From contig JAQTWP010000001.1 of NCBI GenBank assembly GCA_028689205.1, positions 3,216-67,215 on the forward strand: a DNA stretch of 64,000 nt. Reading direction: 5' to 3'. Position 1 is the stretch's first letter. Every line of letters starts with the position of its first letter. The notes below the pieces were generated by a model, which was not told where the DNA came from, searched no databases, and saw only the letters and a list, made by a program, of their open reading frames with translations. Shown one piece after another: positions 55,348-64,000 of this stretch. The DNA comes from Candidatus Altimarinota bacterium. Lineage in GTDB: Bacteria; Patescibacteriota; Gracilibacteria; BD1-5; UBA2023. Both the position numbers and the translations under genes were made by a program.

Positions 55348-55500
55348 TTTACCCTAAAGGGCATAAACTGAGAAATCTCTTTTTATTTAACTTTAGAAAC
55401 TAATAGTATTTATTTAAAATTTCTAGAATTATTTAATCTATATAGTTCATCTCGAAATAACTTACTAAAAGGGATTTCTCGCTAGCACTCGAAATGACAA
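55342..55500. repeat. Dispersed TGTCATT...GAATGACA-type element
   Basis: Left end TGTCATTTTACCCTAAAGG, right end TAGCACTCGAAATGACAAG, with the inner arms GAGAAATCTC / GGGATTTCTC. Similar to the element at 35751-35897. Its left end overlaps the helicase start codon. Confidence 0.8.
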
Positions 55501-55578
55501 GGGAGTTTTTATAAAATAATTGATTTCTAATTATATTTTTATATAATCATTTCGTTATTACGAGTTAGATCATATGGG

Positions 55579-56121
55579 TTAAGTGTTGGTGCTTAATTGG
55601 TGTGATCTTTTTTTGTATACTCTGTATTGAAGCTTTTTCCTTAAGTTGGTCAGGCTATCAAGTTTTTCTTTCGCAGTATTCTTTAAGAAAATTGAATACC
55701 TTCTCTCATTCGGAACGATGAGTGTTAGAAGCTTTTCATTTTTATAAAGATAATTAATCAGACATGCGAAGTCTCAATCTCACGTAACTATTACGGCTTT
55801 TGAATATTTGTTATAATCAATCATAGCTTGGAGTACGAGTTCAGCGTCGACATTTCACTTGGTTTCTCAATCATGCAAAGTCAATACAGATTTGAAAATT
55901 AACACATATCAAAGTTCCTGAAAAAAAGTATACATATCTTGGTTCTCCGGAATATATCCGATGAACATATATGCTCTAGTAACTTTATATTTTTCTGTCA
56001 GATAAATCCTGAATTTTTTCCGGTCAAGTTTCCATTTCTGGCTTTGAATAGATATATTCACATTCTGAGCATCGATATATGCATAGTTATTTTCTACCAT
56101 ATTCGTTTTTGTTAATTTCAT
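55579..56121 (-). CDS. NYN domain (LabA/DUF88-type) putative ribonuclease
   Basis: 180 residues. NYAYIDAQNVNISIQ (~13-25, first Asp), GNVDAELVLQAMIDY (~95) and KAVIVTGDGDFACLINYL (~115), the three acidic clusters of the PIN-like NYN fold. Probably RNA cleavage. The start is ambiguous: ATG 56121, or GTG 56127 in the same frame; I use the ATG. The sequence near the 3' end (AGATCATATGG...GTGATCT) forms a hairpin inside the coding region. Confidence 0.85.
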
Positions 56122-56178
56122 TGACACATTATAAGTATTTATGAATATTTTGAAAATTTTTGTTAAAATTTAAATATC

Positions 56179-56210
56179 AAAAAAACTTCTAGAATTTCTA
56201 GAAGTTTTTA
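56179..56210. terminator. Terminator between the NYN and DUF6159-like genes
   Basis: AAAAACTTCTAGAA / TTCTAGAAGTTTTT palindrome; A/T-rich on both sides. Confidence 0.75.
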
Positions 56211-56230
56211 ATTGTGTTATTTACAATTAA

Positions 56231-57073
56231 TTAAAGATTAGGAATTTTTGCAATCCTAGCAAAAGCAAGTCTTTCATTTTTGTTTTCTGGTACTGTTTCT
56301 GAGCTCGCATAATGGAACAGCAGAGTAGTTATTATAACATCTGTAAGACCGTTTAATACAACAATACAAACTATGGAAACTATAAAAAGTATTATTCATA
56401 CCATAGGACTGACCAAGATTACGAATCAAAAACAAATAATAGCTGATAGAATCATTAAAATAATATAGAATAATCAACTTCATATATTCAAAATAGCCAT
56501 TTCTCACCATGTTTTCTTGAATAATAAAGATGATTCTTTTACAGAATCAATAGGTCATTTATTCTGTAATATCATCATTGGGAAAGCAAAAAATGTTAAT
56601 ATTGACCATGCTCATCCCAGAAATTTTACAATTAATTTTCAAACCGTTGAGTTTTCTTTGAATTTTGATTCAATAATTCTGAGAATCAATGCTACAGTGG
56701 CAGAAACAAGCGCCCATTGAAGAATTTTTCATAAGTTAGCCATACTGTCTCTAATTCAATCTCAGAACTTATTCTCTTCTCAATTAAGTTTTCTTTTTAC
56801 AGAAGTAATTATGGCTGTATTAAAGAAAAAAGTTATAAAATAAAATACAAGATAAAAAATAAACATAACTCCGTAAGTTATTAACTGTTTTTGATCTTGG
56901 GATATATTTTCTAATTTTTCAATATAGAAAAAATCAGTTATAGCAAAAGATGCTAGAATTATAAATGATGAAATAAAAGATAATAAGGCATAAACAAATA
57001 ATTCCCCCTCTTGTCTTACATAGCTAAATGCTATCTTTATAAGCTCAAAACTTGCAAAAAATTTACTAAACAT
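56231..57073 (-). CDS. DUF6159-like multi-pass membrane protein
   Basis: 280 residues with five to six membrane segments: FVYALLSFISSFIILASFAI, FIFYLVFYFITFFFN, WALVSATVALIL, LVKLLGWAWSILTFF, LFYIILMILSAII, IILFIVSIVCIVV. The N-terminal SFELIKIAFSYVRQEGELFVYALLS fits the family of small conserved membrane proteins of unknown function. Many helix Gly are TGA. Confidence 0.72.
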
Positions 57074-57227
57074 AATTTTTTTATAAAATATAAATTATAA
57101 ATAAGATTATTAATATAAAAAGAAATTTATATATAATCCAGATATATATAAATTTAGCATATTTAGTATATTAATACAAATAAATAACCTTTTATATATA
57201 AATTATTTTAGTAAAAGCATGCAAAAA

Positions 57228-57255
57228 TTGACAAAAGACATATTTTTATCATAAT
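57228..57255 (+). promoter_or_regulatory. Promoter of the 2H phosphoesterase gene
   Basis: Perfect TTGACA at 57228-57233 and CATAAT at 57250-57255, 16-bp spacer, 33 bp before the ATG. Confidence 0.65.
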
Positions 57256-57287
57256 CCTTATATATTTTAGTATAATTTCATCAAATT

Positions 57288-57809
57288 ATGTTATTGCACA
57301 ATGCTTACATAGGATTGCATCTGGAGTCAGAATCAGAGAAAATTGTTAAAGACTGACTGGACTCCCAAGATTTTTGAGAAACTATTATACAAACAAAAAA
57401 TCCTCATCTTACACTTGATTATCTATGATCATTGGAATCTGACACTTTATGAAGTCTTGTTTATTTTACTCGTTTTATGATTTTTCGTGCTGCAAAATTT
57501 CCAATTACTCTTTGAAACCCTTCTCATCTTTTAAGTAATATAACTAATGAAAATATTTTTTATCTGCCTGTATCGGTTGAGAATTGATTATTCAAGGATT
57601 TAAAAGCTCAGACATATTCTATTAACACTCCGCACGTAACTATTCTTAAATGAAAGAATTTAACTGAAGAACAGATAAATAAAACGCTTGTTTTAATTAA
57701 GAATATTATTCCACATGAGTGATTATATATGAGCACAAAAGAAGTTTTTACTCATAGTAAAACCGAAGATTGAAAGGAAATAATAAAATCATTCCCTTGT
57801 TTATTATAA
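57288..57809 (+). CDS. 2H phosphoesterase superfamily protein (LigT/CPDase-like)
   Basis: 173 residues. Two H-x-T/L signatures, PHLTLDYLG (~39) and PHVTILKG (~117), spaced as in 2',5'-RNA ligase-like and cyclic phosphodiesterases. It could hydrolyse 2',3'-cyclic phosphates or process tRNA intermediates. No other domain. Divergent from the DUF6159-like gene with a clear promoter. Confidence 0.82.
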
Positions 57810-57828
57810 TTTTTAATTGCTTTAAAAT

Positions 57829-58467
57829 TTAATTCCATCAAGTTACGTATCCATCATATCTTATTACAGGCATAGAATAATAAGCAAAATTCTGAATGCT
57901 TTTTATAAATGAATATGAATCCATGGATCTATAAATATTATAATTACTATCCCATACATTGTAATATCAGTTATATAAATTATTCACTGTAATGGTAATC
58001 TGTGCACCATTATATAGATTATTCGTATTAATATTTACTGGCTGTCTTACGAATTCATTAGTTATACTCTGACGGATTGACGATTGGATTCTTGATACAA
58101 TTGAATAATTATCGGATGTTATATTAATTATAACTCCATTATTTATATTAGTTACGTTTTTATAAAACTCAGACTGAATTGGTTGTTGATAATAAGGTTG
58201 ATTATTATAATAAACAGAATTGTTATAGTAGTTCGAGTTATTATAGTTGTTATAATTATTATATTGTTGAGGAACAAAGATCTGGGGATCATAATTTTTT
58301 AATGCATTGTTATAAATATCATTACAATTATATCCTTGAGTTGGAGATGCAACATAATCGCGATATCTTTTCAGAGCTTCTGCATCACGAGAATTAATCG
58401 CATATGTTAGGTTAGATAATCCTAATCCTAGGATTATAAATAAAGTTAAGATGGACACTTTTTTCAT
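57829..58467 (-). CDS. Secreted Asn/Tyr-rich protein, 212 residues
   Basis: Signal peptide KKVSILTLFIILGLGLSNLTYA cleaved after TYA. The body has a repeat-like Asn/Tyr-rich stretch (YNNYNNYNNSNYYNN, ~80-115) and a C-terminal ~90 residues with conserved-looking beta segments (GVIINITSDNYS, AQITITVNNLY). An in-frame ATG 87 bp upstream (58554) would give a longer form, but the signal peptide argues for 58467. Secreted or cell-surface; the low-complexity region may be disordered or fibre-forming. Confidence 0.65.
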
Positions 58468-58574
58468 AGTTTCAAAGTTAATATTAAATAACTTCTCAGA
58501 GCACCTTATATTATATTCTTCTATTAAAAACTTCAAAACTTCTTTTAAATTCATCTTGACAAAGCTAATTTTGT

Positions 58575-58605
58575 AAAAAAAAGAACTCGAAAGAGTTCTT
58601 TTTTT
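58575..58605. terminator. Terminator at the end of the atp operon
   Basis: AAAAAAAAGAACTC / GAGTTCTTTTTTTT, with A/T runs on both sides; follows atpC (read leftward). Confidence 0.92.
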
Positions 58606-58625
58606 GGATATTATTTGTAAAACTA

Positions 58626-59036
58626 TTATCTTAAAGCTAATTGTTCTTTTGCAGATTCTTTTAGGAATTGAGTTTCTAATTCTATATAATAAGCCATATC
58701 CATTGTTCTATTTTCTTCCATATATTTTTCTAGTAAGTTTTTTGCTTCGGCTTTCTTGGCTTTGATATCTTCAATGTCAAGTCACTTACCATCTTCTACC
58801 ATATCTGCAATAATATTAAGAGACACTCAATCTGTTTCGAGTACTCATCATCCAATTGCATATAGCTCTTCCTTTGATCAAATTTTGATTCTAAGTATTC
58901 CAGGTTTTAGAGCACTTATTAACGGTTCATGTGTATCAAGAATAGTTATTTCTCAGGCTTTTGTAGGAATAATTGCAGAGTCAATATTATCAAGTTCAAG
59001 AACTTTTTTCTTGATAGATGTTAGTTTGAATTTCAT
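58626..59036 (-). CDS. atpC: ATP synthase epsilon subunit
   Basis: 136 residues. N-terminal beta-barrel (DSAIIPTKAGEITILDTHEPLISALKPGILRIK) and C-terminal helical pair (DIKAKKAEAKNLLEKYMEE). It is the last gene of the F1 part of the operon, 28 bp after the MazG-like gene, and is followed by a terminator. It couples rotation and regulates ATPase activity. Confidence 0.92.
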
Positions 59037-59063
59037 AATTTTATATTAAAGTTATTAATTATT

Positions 59064-59450
59064 TTATTTATTCCAAAGTCTAGATTCTTCATATCATTCT
59101 TTTCTTTTTGCATCATTCCAGATTATCATAGCTTCTTCTTTATCTACTTTTCTTCATTCAAGTAAAAAGGTTTTCCTAAGGGACATTTTATTATAAATAC
59201 TTTCAAAAGCTTTCTCTTTATTTATTTTACCTTCATCTTCAAGTTTGTTTGTAAGAATAAGAAGATTCCAATAAATGTCTCATATTTCTTTCTCTAACTC
59301 AGAGTAATCTTTTTTATCAAATTCCTCTTTCGCTTCATTTACTTCTCAGATAACTAGTTCGAAACTTTCCTCAGATTTTACACCTTCATAATATGGGTCA
59401 AGTTTTCGATTAAGTTCTGTAAGTTCTATTAGTTTGTGTAGAGCAGTCAT
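59064..59450 (-). CDS. MazG-like nucleotide pyrophosphohydrolase-type protein
   Basis: 128 residues, all-helical. KKDYSELEKEIGDIYWNLLIL (~45-65) fits the E-x2-E-x12-E-x2-D-type MazG/NTP-PPase site; an additional conserved helical end GRKVDKEEAMIIWND. Likely hydrolyses a non-canonical nucleotide. It lies between the RhuM-Fic gene (30 bp) and atpC. Confidence 0.72.
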
Positions 59451-59480
59451 AATGGTTTAGTTAGGACTATAAAGTATAAA

Positions 59481-60464
59481 TTACGAAATTAAATTTTTAA
59501 TAAGTTTAATAATTGTCTCTTTCTCCTTTGGTTTACTTTCGGCTACAAGAAGTGCAAGAGTAGTTAGAGCATTATCATTTATCTTTTTCTCTCAAGTAGT
59601 TTTATGCAAAAAATCATTTTTATCAAGAAAATATATAAAAATAAATGATCCAATTCTTTTATTTCAATCAGAAAAAGGATGATCTTTTATGATAAAATAA
59701 AGAAGATGAGCGGCTTTTGAGTTAATGTCCTCATATAATTCATCTCATCAAAATGTCTGATAAATATTTGCTATAATTCAACTAAAAGATTCATCTTTTT
59801 CATTTCCAAAAAGTTCACTTGCCTCTCTTTTTGAGATAAGATTTTCTTTTATTTTAATTATAACTTTTTTGCATTCACTATATTCAAGGATATATGTTCA
59901 ATTTATTCATATTTTATCTTCCAGAGTTCATTTATCGAATTTTTCAAGATAAGTCAGAGTATTTGAATAACTAGAAAGTAAGGACAAAATTTCTCAAGAA
60001 TCTAATAATTTATTATCATTTTTTGATTTTTCTTCTAAGAATTTGATTGTATTTTGTAAATCTTCAAATCTAGATTTTATTTCAAGAAGTTTATCTTCGT
60101 TTATTACATAACCCTTTGTTAGATAATTCTTAAGAACATTATTAGCCCAAATACGAAACTGAGTAGCCTTTTGGCTATTTACTCTATATCAGACAGAGAT
60201 TATCATATCTAGATTGAAAAAATTTGTTTGATAGGTTTTTCAATCTGATGCAGTATGTGCAAAAATTGCACATACTTGATTTTTATCTAATTCTAGCTCT
60301 TTATAAATGTTTTTTATATGTTTTTCTATAACTGATCTATCAACATCAAAAATAGCTCAAATTTGATTAGAATTCAACCAAATAGTTTCATTATCGATTT
60401 TTACATCGATATTTTTTCAATCTTTTTCGAAGATTAATATTTGATTATTTAATTCTTCTTGCAT
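59481..60464 (-). CDS. RhuM-like N-terminus fused to a Fic/Doc domain
   Basis: 327 residues. N-terminal ~110 residues match the RhuM virulence-protein pattern (DNETIWLNSNQIGAIFDVDRSVIEKHI, HTASDGKTYQTNFFNLDMIISVGYRVNS). After a coiled linker the C-terminal part carries HPFSDGNKRIGSFIF, the Fic/Doc HPFxxGNKR core. Such fusions occur as toxin-like accessory genes with AMPylation or kinase activity; no antitoxin is obvious beside it. Inserted in the ATP synthase gene order, so probably acquired. Confidence 0.9.
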
Positions 60465-60531
60465 AGTTATTTTAGAAGATTATTGAATTTTTTATCTTTT
60501 TTCAGATTTTGCCATAATATAAAATTATATT

Positions 60532-60557
60532 TGTCATTCCTGCGAAGGCAGGAATCT
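60532..60557. repeat. Left 26-bp inverted repeat of the GIY-YIG unit
   Basis: TGTCATTCCTGCGAAGGCAG with GAATCT following. It is exactly the reverse complement of the sequence at 60873-60898 and itself forms a small hairpin (CCTGC / GCAGG). Confidence 0.95.
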
Positions 60558-60569
60558 TCCTTTTATTTA

Positions 60570-60857
60570 TTAAATCAAATCTTCATATAAATCTCTTCTA
60601 TAAATATTCTTTTCATTAATTAAATTATCTTTGTATTCTCGTTTCCATTTCTTCAATTGTTTTTCTCTTTTAATAGCTTCATTTATATCATTGTGAAGTT
60701 CATAATATACAAGTTTATTTAGATTAAAATTTTTAGAAAATCAATCAACAATTTTATTTTTATGTTCCCAAATTCTTTTAACCAAATCACTTGTAACTCA
60801 AATATATAAAACTGTGTTGTTAGAATTACATATTATATATACAAAGTAGTTATTCAT
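60570..60857 (-). CDS. Small GIY-YIG endonuclease-like protein
   Basis: 95 residues, a single GIY-YIG domain: YFVYIICNS, then LYIGVTSDLVKRIWEHK with the conserved Tyr, Gly, Arg and His; conserved N of ELHNDINEAIKREKQLKKWKREYK. The Gly of the YIG motif is TGA, so the protein works only in a code-25 cell. It is flanked by perfect 26-bp inverted repeats and inserted in the atp operon. Such URI-type proteins are frequent in CPR with unclear roles; here a mobile or REP-associated role is likely. Confidence 0.92.
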
Positions 60858-60872
60858 ATTTTTATAAATTGT

Positions 60873-60898
60873 AGATTCCTGCCTTCGCAGGAATGACA
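60873..60898. repeat. Right 26-bp inverted repeat of the GIY-YIG unit
   Basis: AGATTCCTGCCTTCGCAGGA then ATGACA; perfect reverse complement of 60532-60557. Interval between outer ends 367 bp. Confidence 0.95.
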
Positions 60899-60937
60899 GA
60901 TTTTTTTGTAGAAATATAATTAAAGTTTTTCTAAAAA

Positions 60938-62338
60938 TTAATTCCCAGCTTTTTCCTTTTCATAAGCCTCTACTACTTCTTCAATTCTACCTTTATACAT
61001 GAAGAATTTTTCATTGATATGGTCGAATTCTCAATCAACGATACGAGAGAATCATTTGATTGTATCATCTAATTTAACGTATGAACCTGGAGTACCAGTA
61101 AATTGTTCTGCTACGAAGAATGGTTGAGAAAAGAATCTTTGTATTTTACGTGCACGAGTTACAGCAAGTTTGTCTTCTTCTGATAGTTCATCCATTCATA
61201 GAATTGCGATAATATCTTGAAGTTCTTTATATCTTTGAAGGATTTTTTGTACATTACGAGCGATATTGTAATGTTCTTCTCATACTACTTTTGGAATAAG
61301 TACTGTAGAAGTTGAATCAAGCGGATCAACAGCAGGATATATACCAAGTTCTGCAATACTACGATTAAGTACAACCGTCGAATCTAGATGCGCAAAAGTA
61401 TTAGCTGGAGCTGGATCAGTTAGATCATCTGCTGGTACGTATACGGCTTGAACTGAAGTTATTGAACCATTTTTAGTTGAAGCAATTCTTTCTTGAAGCG
61501 TACCCATTTCTGTTGCAAGAGTTGGTTGATATCAAACAGCTGAAGGAATACGACCAAGAAGAGCTGAGATTTCTGAACCTGCTTGTGTGAAACGGAAAAT
61601 ATTATCTACGAAAAGTAGAACATCTCTTTTTTCTACATCACGGAAATATTCTGCCATAGTAAGTCAAGTAAGAGCAACCCTTGCTCTTGGTCCCGGAGAT
61701 TCATTCATTTGTCCATAAACCATCGCTGTTTTATCAATTACTCCAGATTCTTTCATTTCATGATAAAGATCATTTCATTCTCTTGTTCTTTCTCATACTC
61801 ATGCTACAACTGAATATCATCCATGTTCTGATGCGATATTGTGAATAAGTTCTTGCATTATAACTGTCTTACCAACTCATGCTCAACCAAAAAGTCAAAC
61901 TTTTCAACCTTTTAACATCGGAGCAATAAGATCAACTACTTTGATTCAAGTTTCGAATACTTCTGTTTGAGTAGAAAGATCTTGAAAAGCTGGAGAGCTT
62001 CTGTGTATTGACCATTTTTCATCAGTTTTTGGAGCTTCTAATTCATCAATTGGATCACCAAGAACATTGAACATTCTACCAAGAACATTTTTTCCTACAG
62101 GAATACTTATAGGAGCGTCTGTCGCAATAACCTCAAGTCATCTTTTAAGTCATTCTACTGGATTCATGGCGATAGTACGTACAATATTATCTCCAAGTTG
62201 TTGTTGAACTTCAAGGATTAATTTATCAGGAGCTCATATAACTTCTAAAGCGTCATATATATTAGGAACATATCATGCCTTAAATTCTACGTCAATAACC
62301 ACTCAGATTATTTTAGTAATTATTCATTTATTTTGCAT
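60938..62338 (-). CDS. atpD: ATP synthase beta subunit
   Basis: 466 residues. Catalytic subunit of F1: [19 protein letters not shown] (P-loop, residues ~150-168), [48 protein letters not shown], and the [16 protein letters not shown] block. Several P-loop and other Gly are TGA, others GGN. The gene is complete. It lies between the small genes with rnhA and the GIY-YIG unit. It makes or hydrolyses ATP at the membrane. Confidence 0.97.
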
Positions 62339-62358
62339 AAGTAAATTAGGTTAAAAAA

Positions 62359-62637
62359 TTAGTTATTAATTAAAATATCAATATCAATATCAATAGGATT
62401 GCGTGGTATAATTGGAAATGTTTTTCAGTTTATCAAAATTATTTTCACTTTTTTGATAGTCTTGAAAGATACTTCAAATTCATTTCTTTTTCATTCTAAA
62501 ATATCAGTAAGTATATCTTTAGTAATCCCCATTTTATTAAGAGTTTCATTTCTCCAATAAAGCATTAAATCTATTTCTTCATCACTGATAATATCTTTAA
62601 ATGTCGGTAAATCTTTTTCAGATTGTGTATTATTCAT
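62359..62637 (-). CDS. Small hypothetical protein, 92 residues
   Basis: MNNTQSEKDLPTFKDIISDEEIDLML...; ends DIDIDILINN. The acidic helical N-terminal half and a beta-like C-terminal half do not match a family I recognise. Located between rnhA (9 bp) and atpD (20 bp), probably in the same transcript. Confidence 0.6.
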
Positions 62638-62646
62638 AATATTTAA

Positions 62647-63054
62647 TTATAAATTATTATTATCCATAGCAATATTACTTAATCTATCTGCTTCTTTATT
62701 TTTTTCTCTAGGTATATGAATGAAGCTTATTTTTCATCACCATGCTTGGATTGCCTTTTGTATTTCGAATTTTATCTCCGCTAGTTCTTTATTTTTTACT
62801 TTGAATATTCAACTTAGTTGATTTATTACTAGTTGGGAATCCATATATAGCTCAATTTCTTTTGCTCATAACTCAATTCATCTCTCAATTCAGTGTAGGG
62901 CTCCTAGATATTCTGCTTGGTTATTTGTTTTCACTCAAAGCGATTTATATCTTTTCTCAACGGGAATATTTTCTCGGTCAGTTATATAGACTCCAATTCA
63001 AGCACTTCCAGGATTTCATCTAGCTCATCCATCTGTATATACTTTTAGATTCAT
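62647..63054 (-). CDS. rnhA: Ribonuclease HI
   Basis: 135 residues. YTDGGARGNPGSAGIGVY (first Asp near residue 8), NNQAEYLGALHGIE (Glu), YMDSQLVINQLSG (Asp), and a terminal HIPREKNKEADRLSN (Asp). The Gly of the signature TDGGARGNPG are TGA. It removes RNA from RNA-DNA hybrids. Its start overlaps the 49-residue gene upstream by 10 bp, so both are in the atp transcript. Confidence 0.95.
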
Positions 63055-63194
63055 AGCACATGTAATACCTTAGTCGTAAAATTAGATACCATAAAAGTAA
63101 AAACCTTTAATTCATTTTTTGTAGCTCTTTGCTTAGCTTCCCAAAGTGCATAATCAAATCATTCATCAGATTTTTTATCATTTAATGTTCCCAT
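63045..63194 (-). CDS. Small hypothetical protein, 49 residues
   Basis: MGTLNDKKSDEGFDYALWEAK..., ending VLHVLGI. Helical. It overlaps the rnhA start by 10 bp in another frame, suggesting translational coupling. No family recognised. Confidence 0.5.
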
Positions 63195-63241
63195 ATATAA
63201 ATTTTAATTAAATAAATAGTTATTAAATTCAGTTTGGATTT

Positions 63242-63481
63242 TTAATTTCATAACATAAAAGCTACTAGTTGAGTTACTTTTAATGAAGCTATCTTTATTA
63301 ATCCAATTTTCTTATTTTCTCTTATATACTCAGTAGATTCATCTTGTTGTGGAAGATGAATTATAGTTCTTAAAGCTCAATCTGTTCTACATATTGAGTC
63401 CGAATCTGTCATTCAATTTCATCTATCTCATTTTCAGAATATATTTATTTCTCAATTTGAGTTGTTATCAATGTTTTGCAT
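63242..63481 (-). CDS. Small hypothetical protein, 79 residues
   Basis: MQNIDNNSNGEINIFGKGDRGNG...; many TGA-Gly in the first 25 residues; the second half is basic and beta-like (KIGLIKIASLKVTQLVAFMLGN). Located 47 bp before the 49-residue gene. No family recognised. Confidence 0.5.
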
Positions 63482-63492
63482 ATATAAATATT

Positions 63493-63639
63493 TTAAACTC
63501 TATAACTTATTACTCTAAAAACATTTATACCAGTTTGGGCAGTACATTTTTCTATTGGTAATGGTTTTGCATTTCATGGTTTAGCTGCCGCATTTAATAT
63601 TTTTTTTGCATCCTCAGATATTTCTATATTTTCATTCAT
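63493..63639 (-). CDS. Small hypothetical protein, 48 residues
   Basis: MNENIEISEDAKKILNAAAKPGNAKPL..., one Cys. Short helical protein, 11 bp upstream of the 79-residue gene and 18 bp after atpG. No family recognised. Confidence 0.45.
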
Positions 63640-63657
63640 ATTTCTATAAATTAGTTA

Positions 63658-64000
63658 TTAATCCTTCATACTTTCTACTCAGCTTACAATTTCTGAGATT
63701 TCTTTCGTTATAGAAGCTTGGCGAGCTTTGTTATAACTTAGTGTAAGTTCGAATACTTTCTTTCAGGCTGAATCTTTTGCATTTTTCATGGCAACCATAC
63801 GAGATGCATGTTCTGATGCCTTGGCTTCTAGAAGTATTTCATAAAACATCATATCTAAGATCATTGGTATTACTTCATCAGCAATAGTTGCTTTATCTGG
63901 TTCTATTTTATATTCTTTTGTTGATTTTGGTTCTTCTTTAATTCATACTATTTCTTCAAGATATTCTACAATATCTTCTTTTTTTATTCTTAGGAATTGT
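63658..64000 (-). CDS. atpG: ATP synthase gamma subunit (C-terminal part, 5' end beyond the window)
   Basis: The visible ~114 residues contain the family's C-terminal signature: FYEILLEAKASEHASRMVAMKNAKDSAGKKV, then LTLSYNKARQASITKEISEIVSG. This helix enters the F1 hexamer and transmits rotation. The gene continues past base 64000. It heads the visible atp gene order atpG, small genes, rnhA, atpD, GIY-YIG unit, RhuM-Fic, MazG-like, atpC. Confidence 0.92.

Noticed and set aside
55569-55615. Hairpin AGATCATATGG...GTGATCT with T run as a terminator
   Set aside because: It lies within the coding end of the leftward NYN gene and its T run is on the wrong strand for that gene.
1-64000. TGA as tryptophan (code 4, Mycoplasma-like)
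   Set aside because: TGA sits at conserved Gly and never convincingly at conserved Trp positions; TGG is used for Trp.

Overview
The window is about 64 kb of AT-rich bacterial chromosome in which in-frame TGA is read as glycine (genetic code 25). Gly residues of highly conserved motifs are TGA-encoded: DGDADR of phosphomannomutase, the GTKGKT P-loop of MurE, HDGNGR of a Fic protein, TDGGARGNPG of RNase HI. This code is known from the candidate phyla Absconditabacteria (SR1) and Gracilibacteria, so the organism is most likely one of these, a reduced and probably host-dependent or predatory CPR bacterium. I cannot choose between the two lineages from this window. Coding regions below are read through TGA; with the standard code nearly all of them would appear broken.

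Layout. 0-5.8 kb: a sugar/envelope block (end of a large membrane protein, phosphomannomutase, mannose-1-P guanylyltransferase, a small unknown, a membrane-anchored metallophosphoesterase). 5.9-15.6 kb: DEAD-box helicase with an FGDR-type repeat tail, M3 peptidase, DUF4143-type ATPase, dnaX and an AI-2E-type permease. 15.6-19 kb: two paralogous surface proteins and a cyclase-like protein. 18.7-20.4 kb: rplJ-rplL behind an L10 leader. 20.4-26.7 kb: a type IV pilin/surface cluster (LRR-bearing pilin, minor pilin, Kazal-domain protein, another pilin, two short WN-motif surface proteins) with smpB embedded. 26.7-33.7 kb: alaS, small unknowns, ruvC, def, murE. 34.2-35.7 kb: pilin-like protein with an FGE/C-type-lectin-like C-terminus. 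36-42.4 kb: tRNA-Gln, rplU, LysM-CHAP hydrolase, nusA, rplI, ruvX, uppS, serS. 43.0-44.1 kb: a small island that looks foreign. 44.7-49.4 kb: candidate small RNA, LUD, VOC and bactofilin-like proteins, exonuclease, GGDEF protein. 49.5-53.7 kb: lipase-like protein, partner gene, chimeric GGDEF fragment, Fic protein. 53.7-58.5 kb: PIF1-like helicase, NYN protein, membrane and secreted proteins, 2H phosphoesterase. 58.6-64 kb: a reverse-strand ATP synthase operon (atpG, atpD, atpC) interrupted by rnhA, small genes, a GIY-YIG unit, a RhuM-Fic protein and a MazG-like protein.

Intergenic gaps often hold a dispersed repeat that starts TGTCATT and ends GAATGACA. One simple version forms perfect 26-bp inverted repeats around the GIY-YIG gene. 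Together with the possible foreign island (10 of 10 Gly codons GGN, consensus promoter, Shine-Dalgarno sites), the paralogous WN-motif surface proteins, the lipase locus and the 44.7-kb small RNA, this unit is the most promising place to look for undescribed biology.
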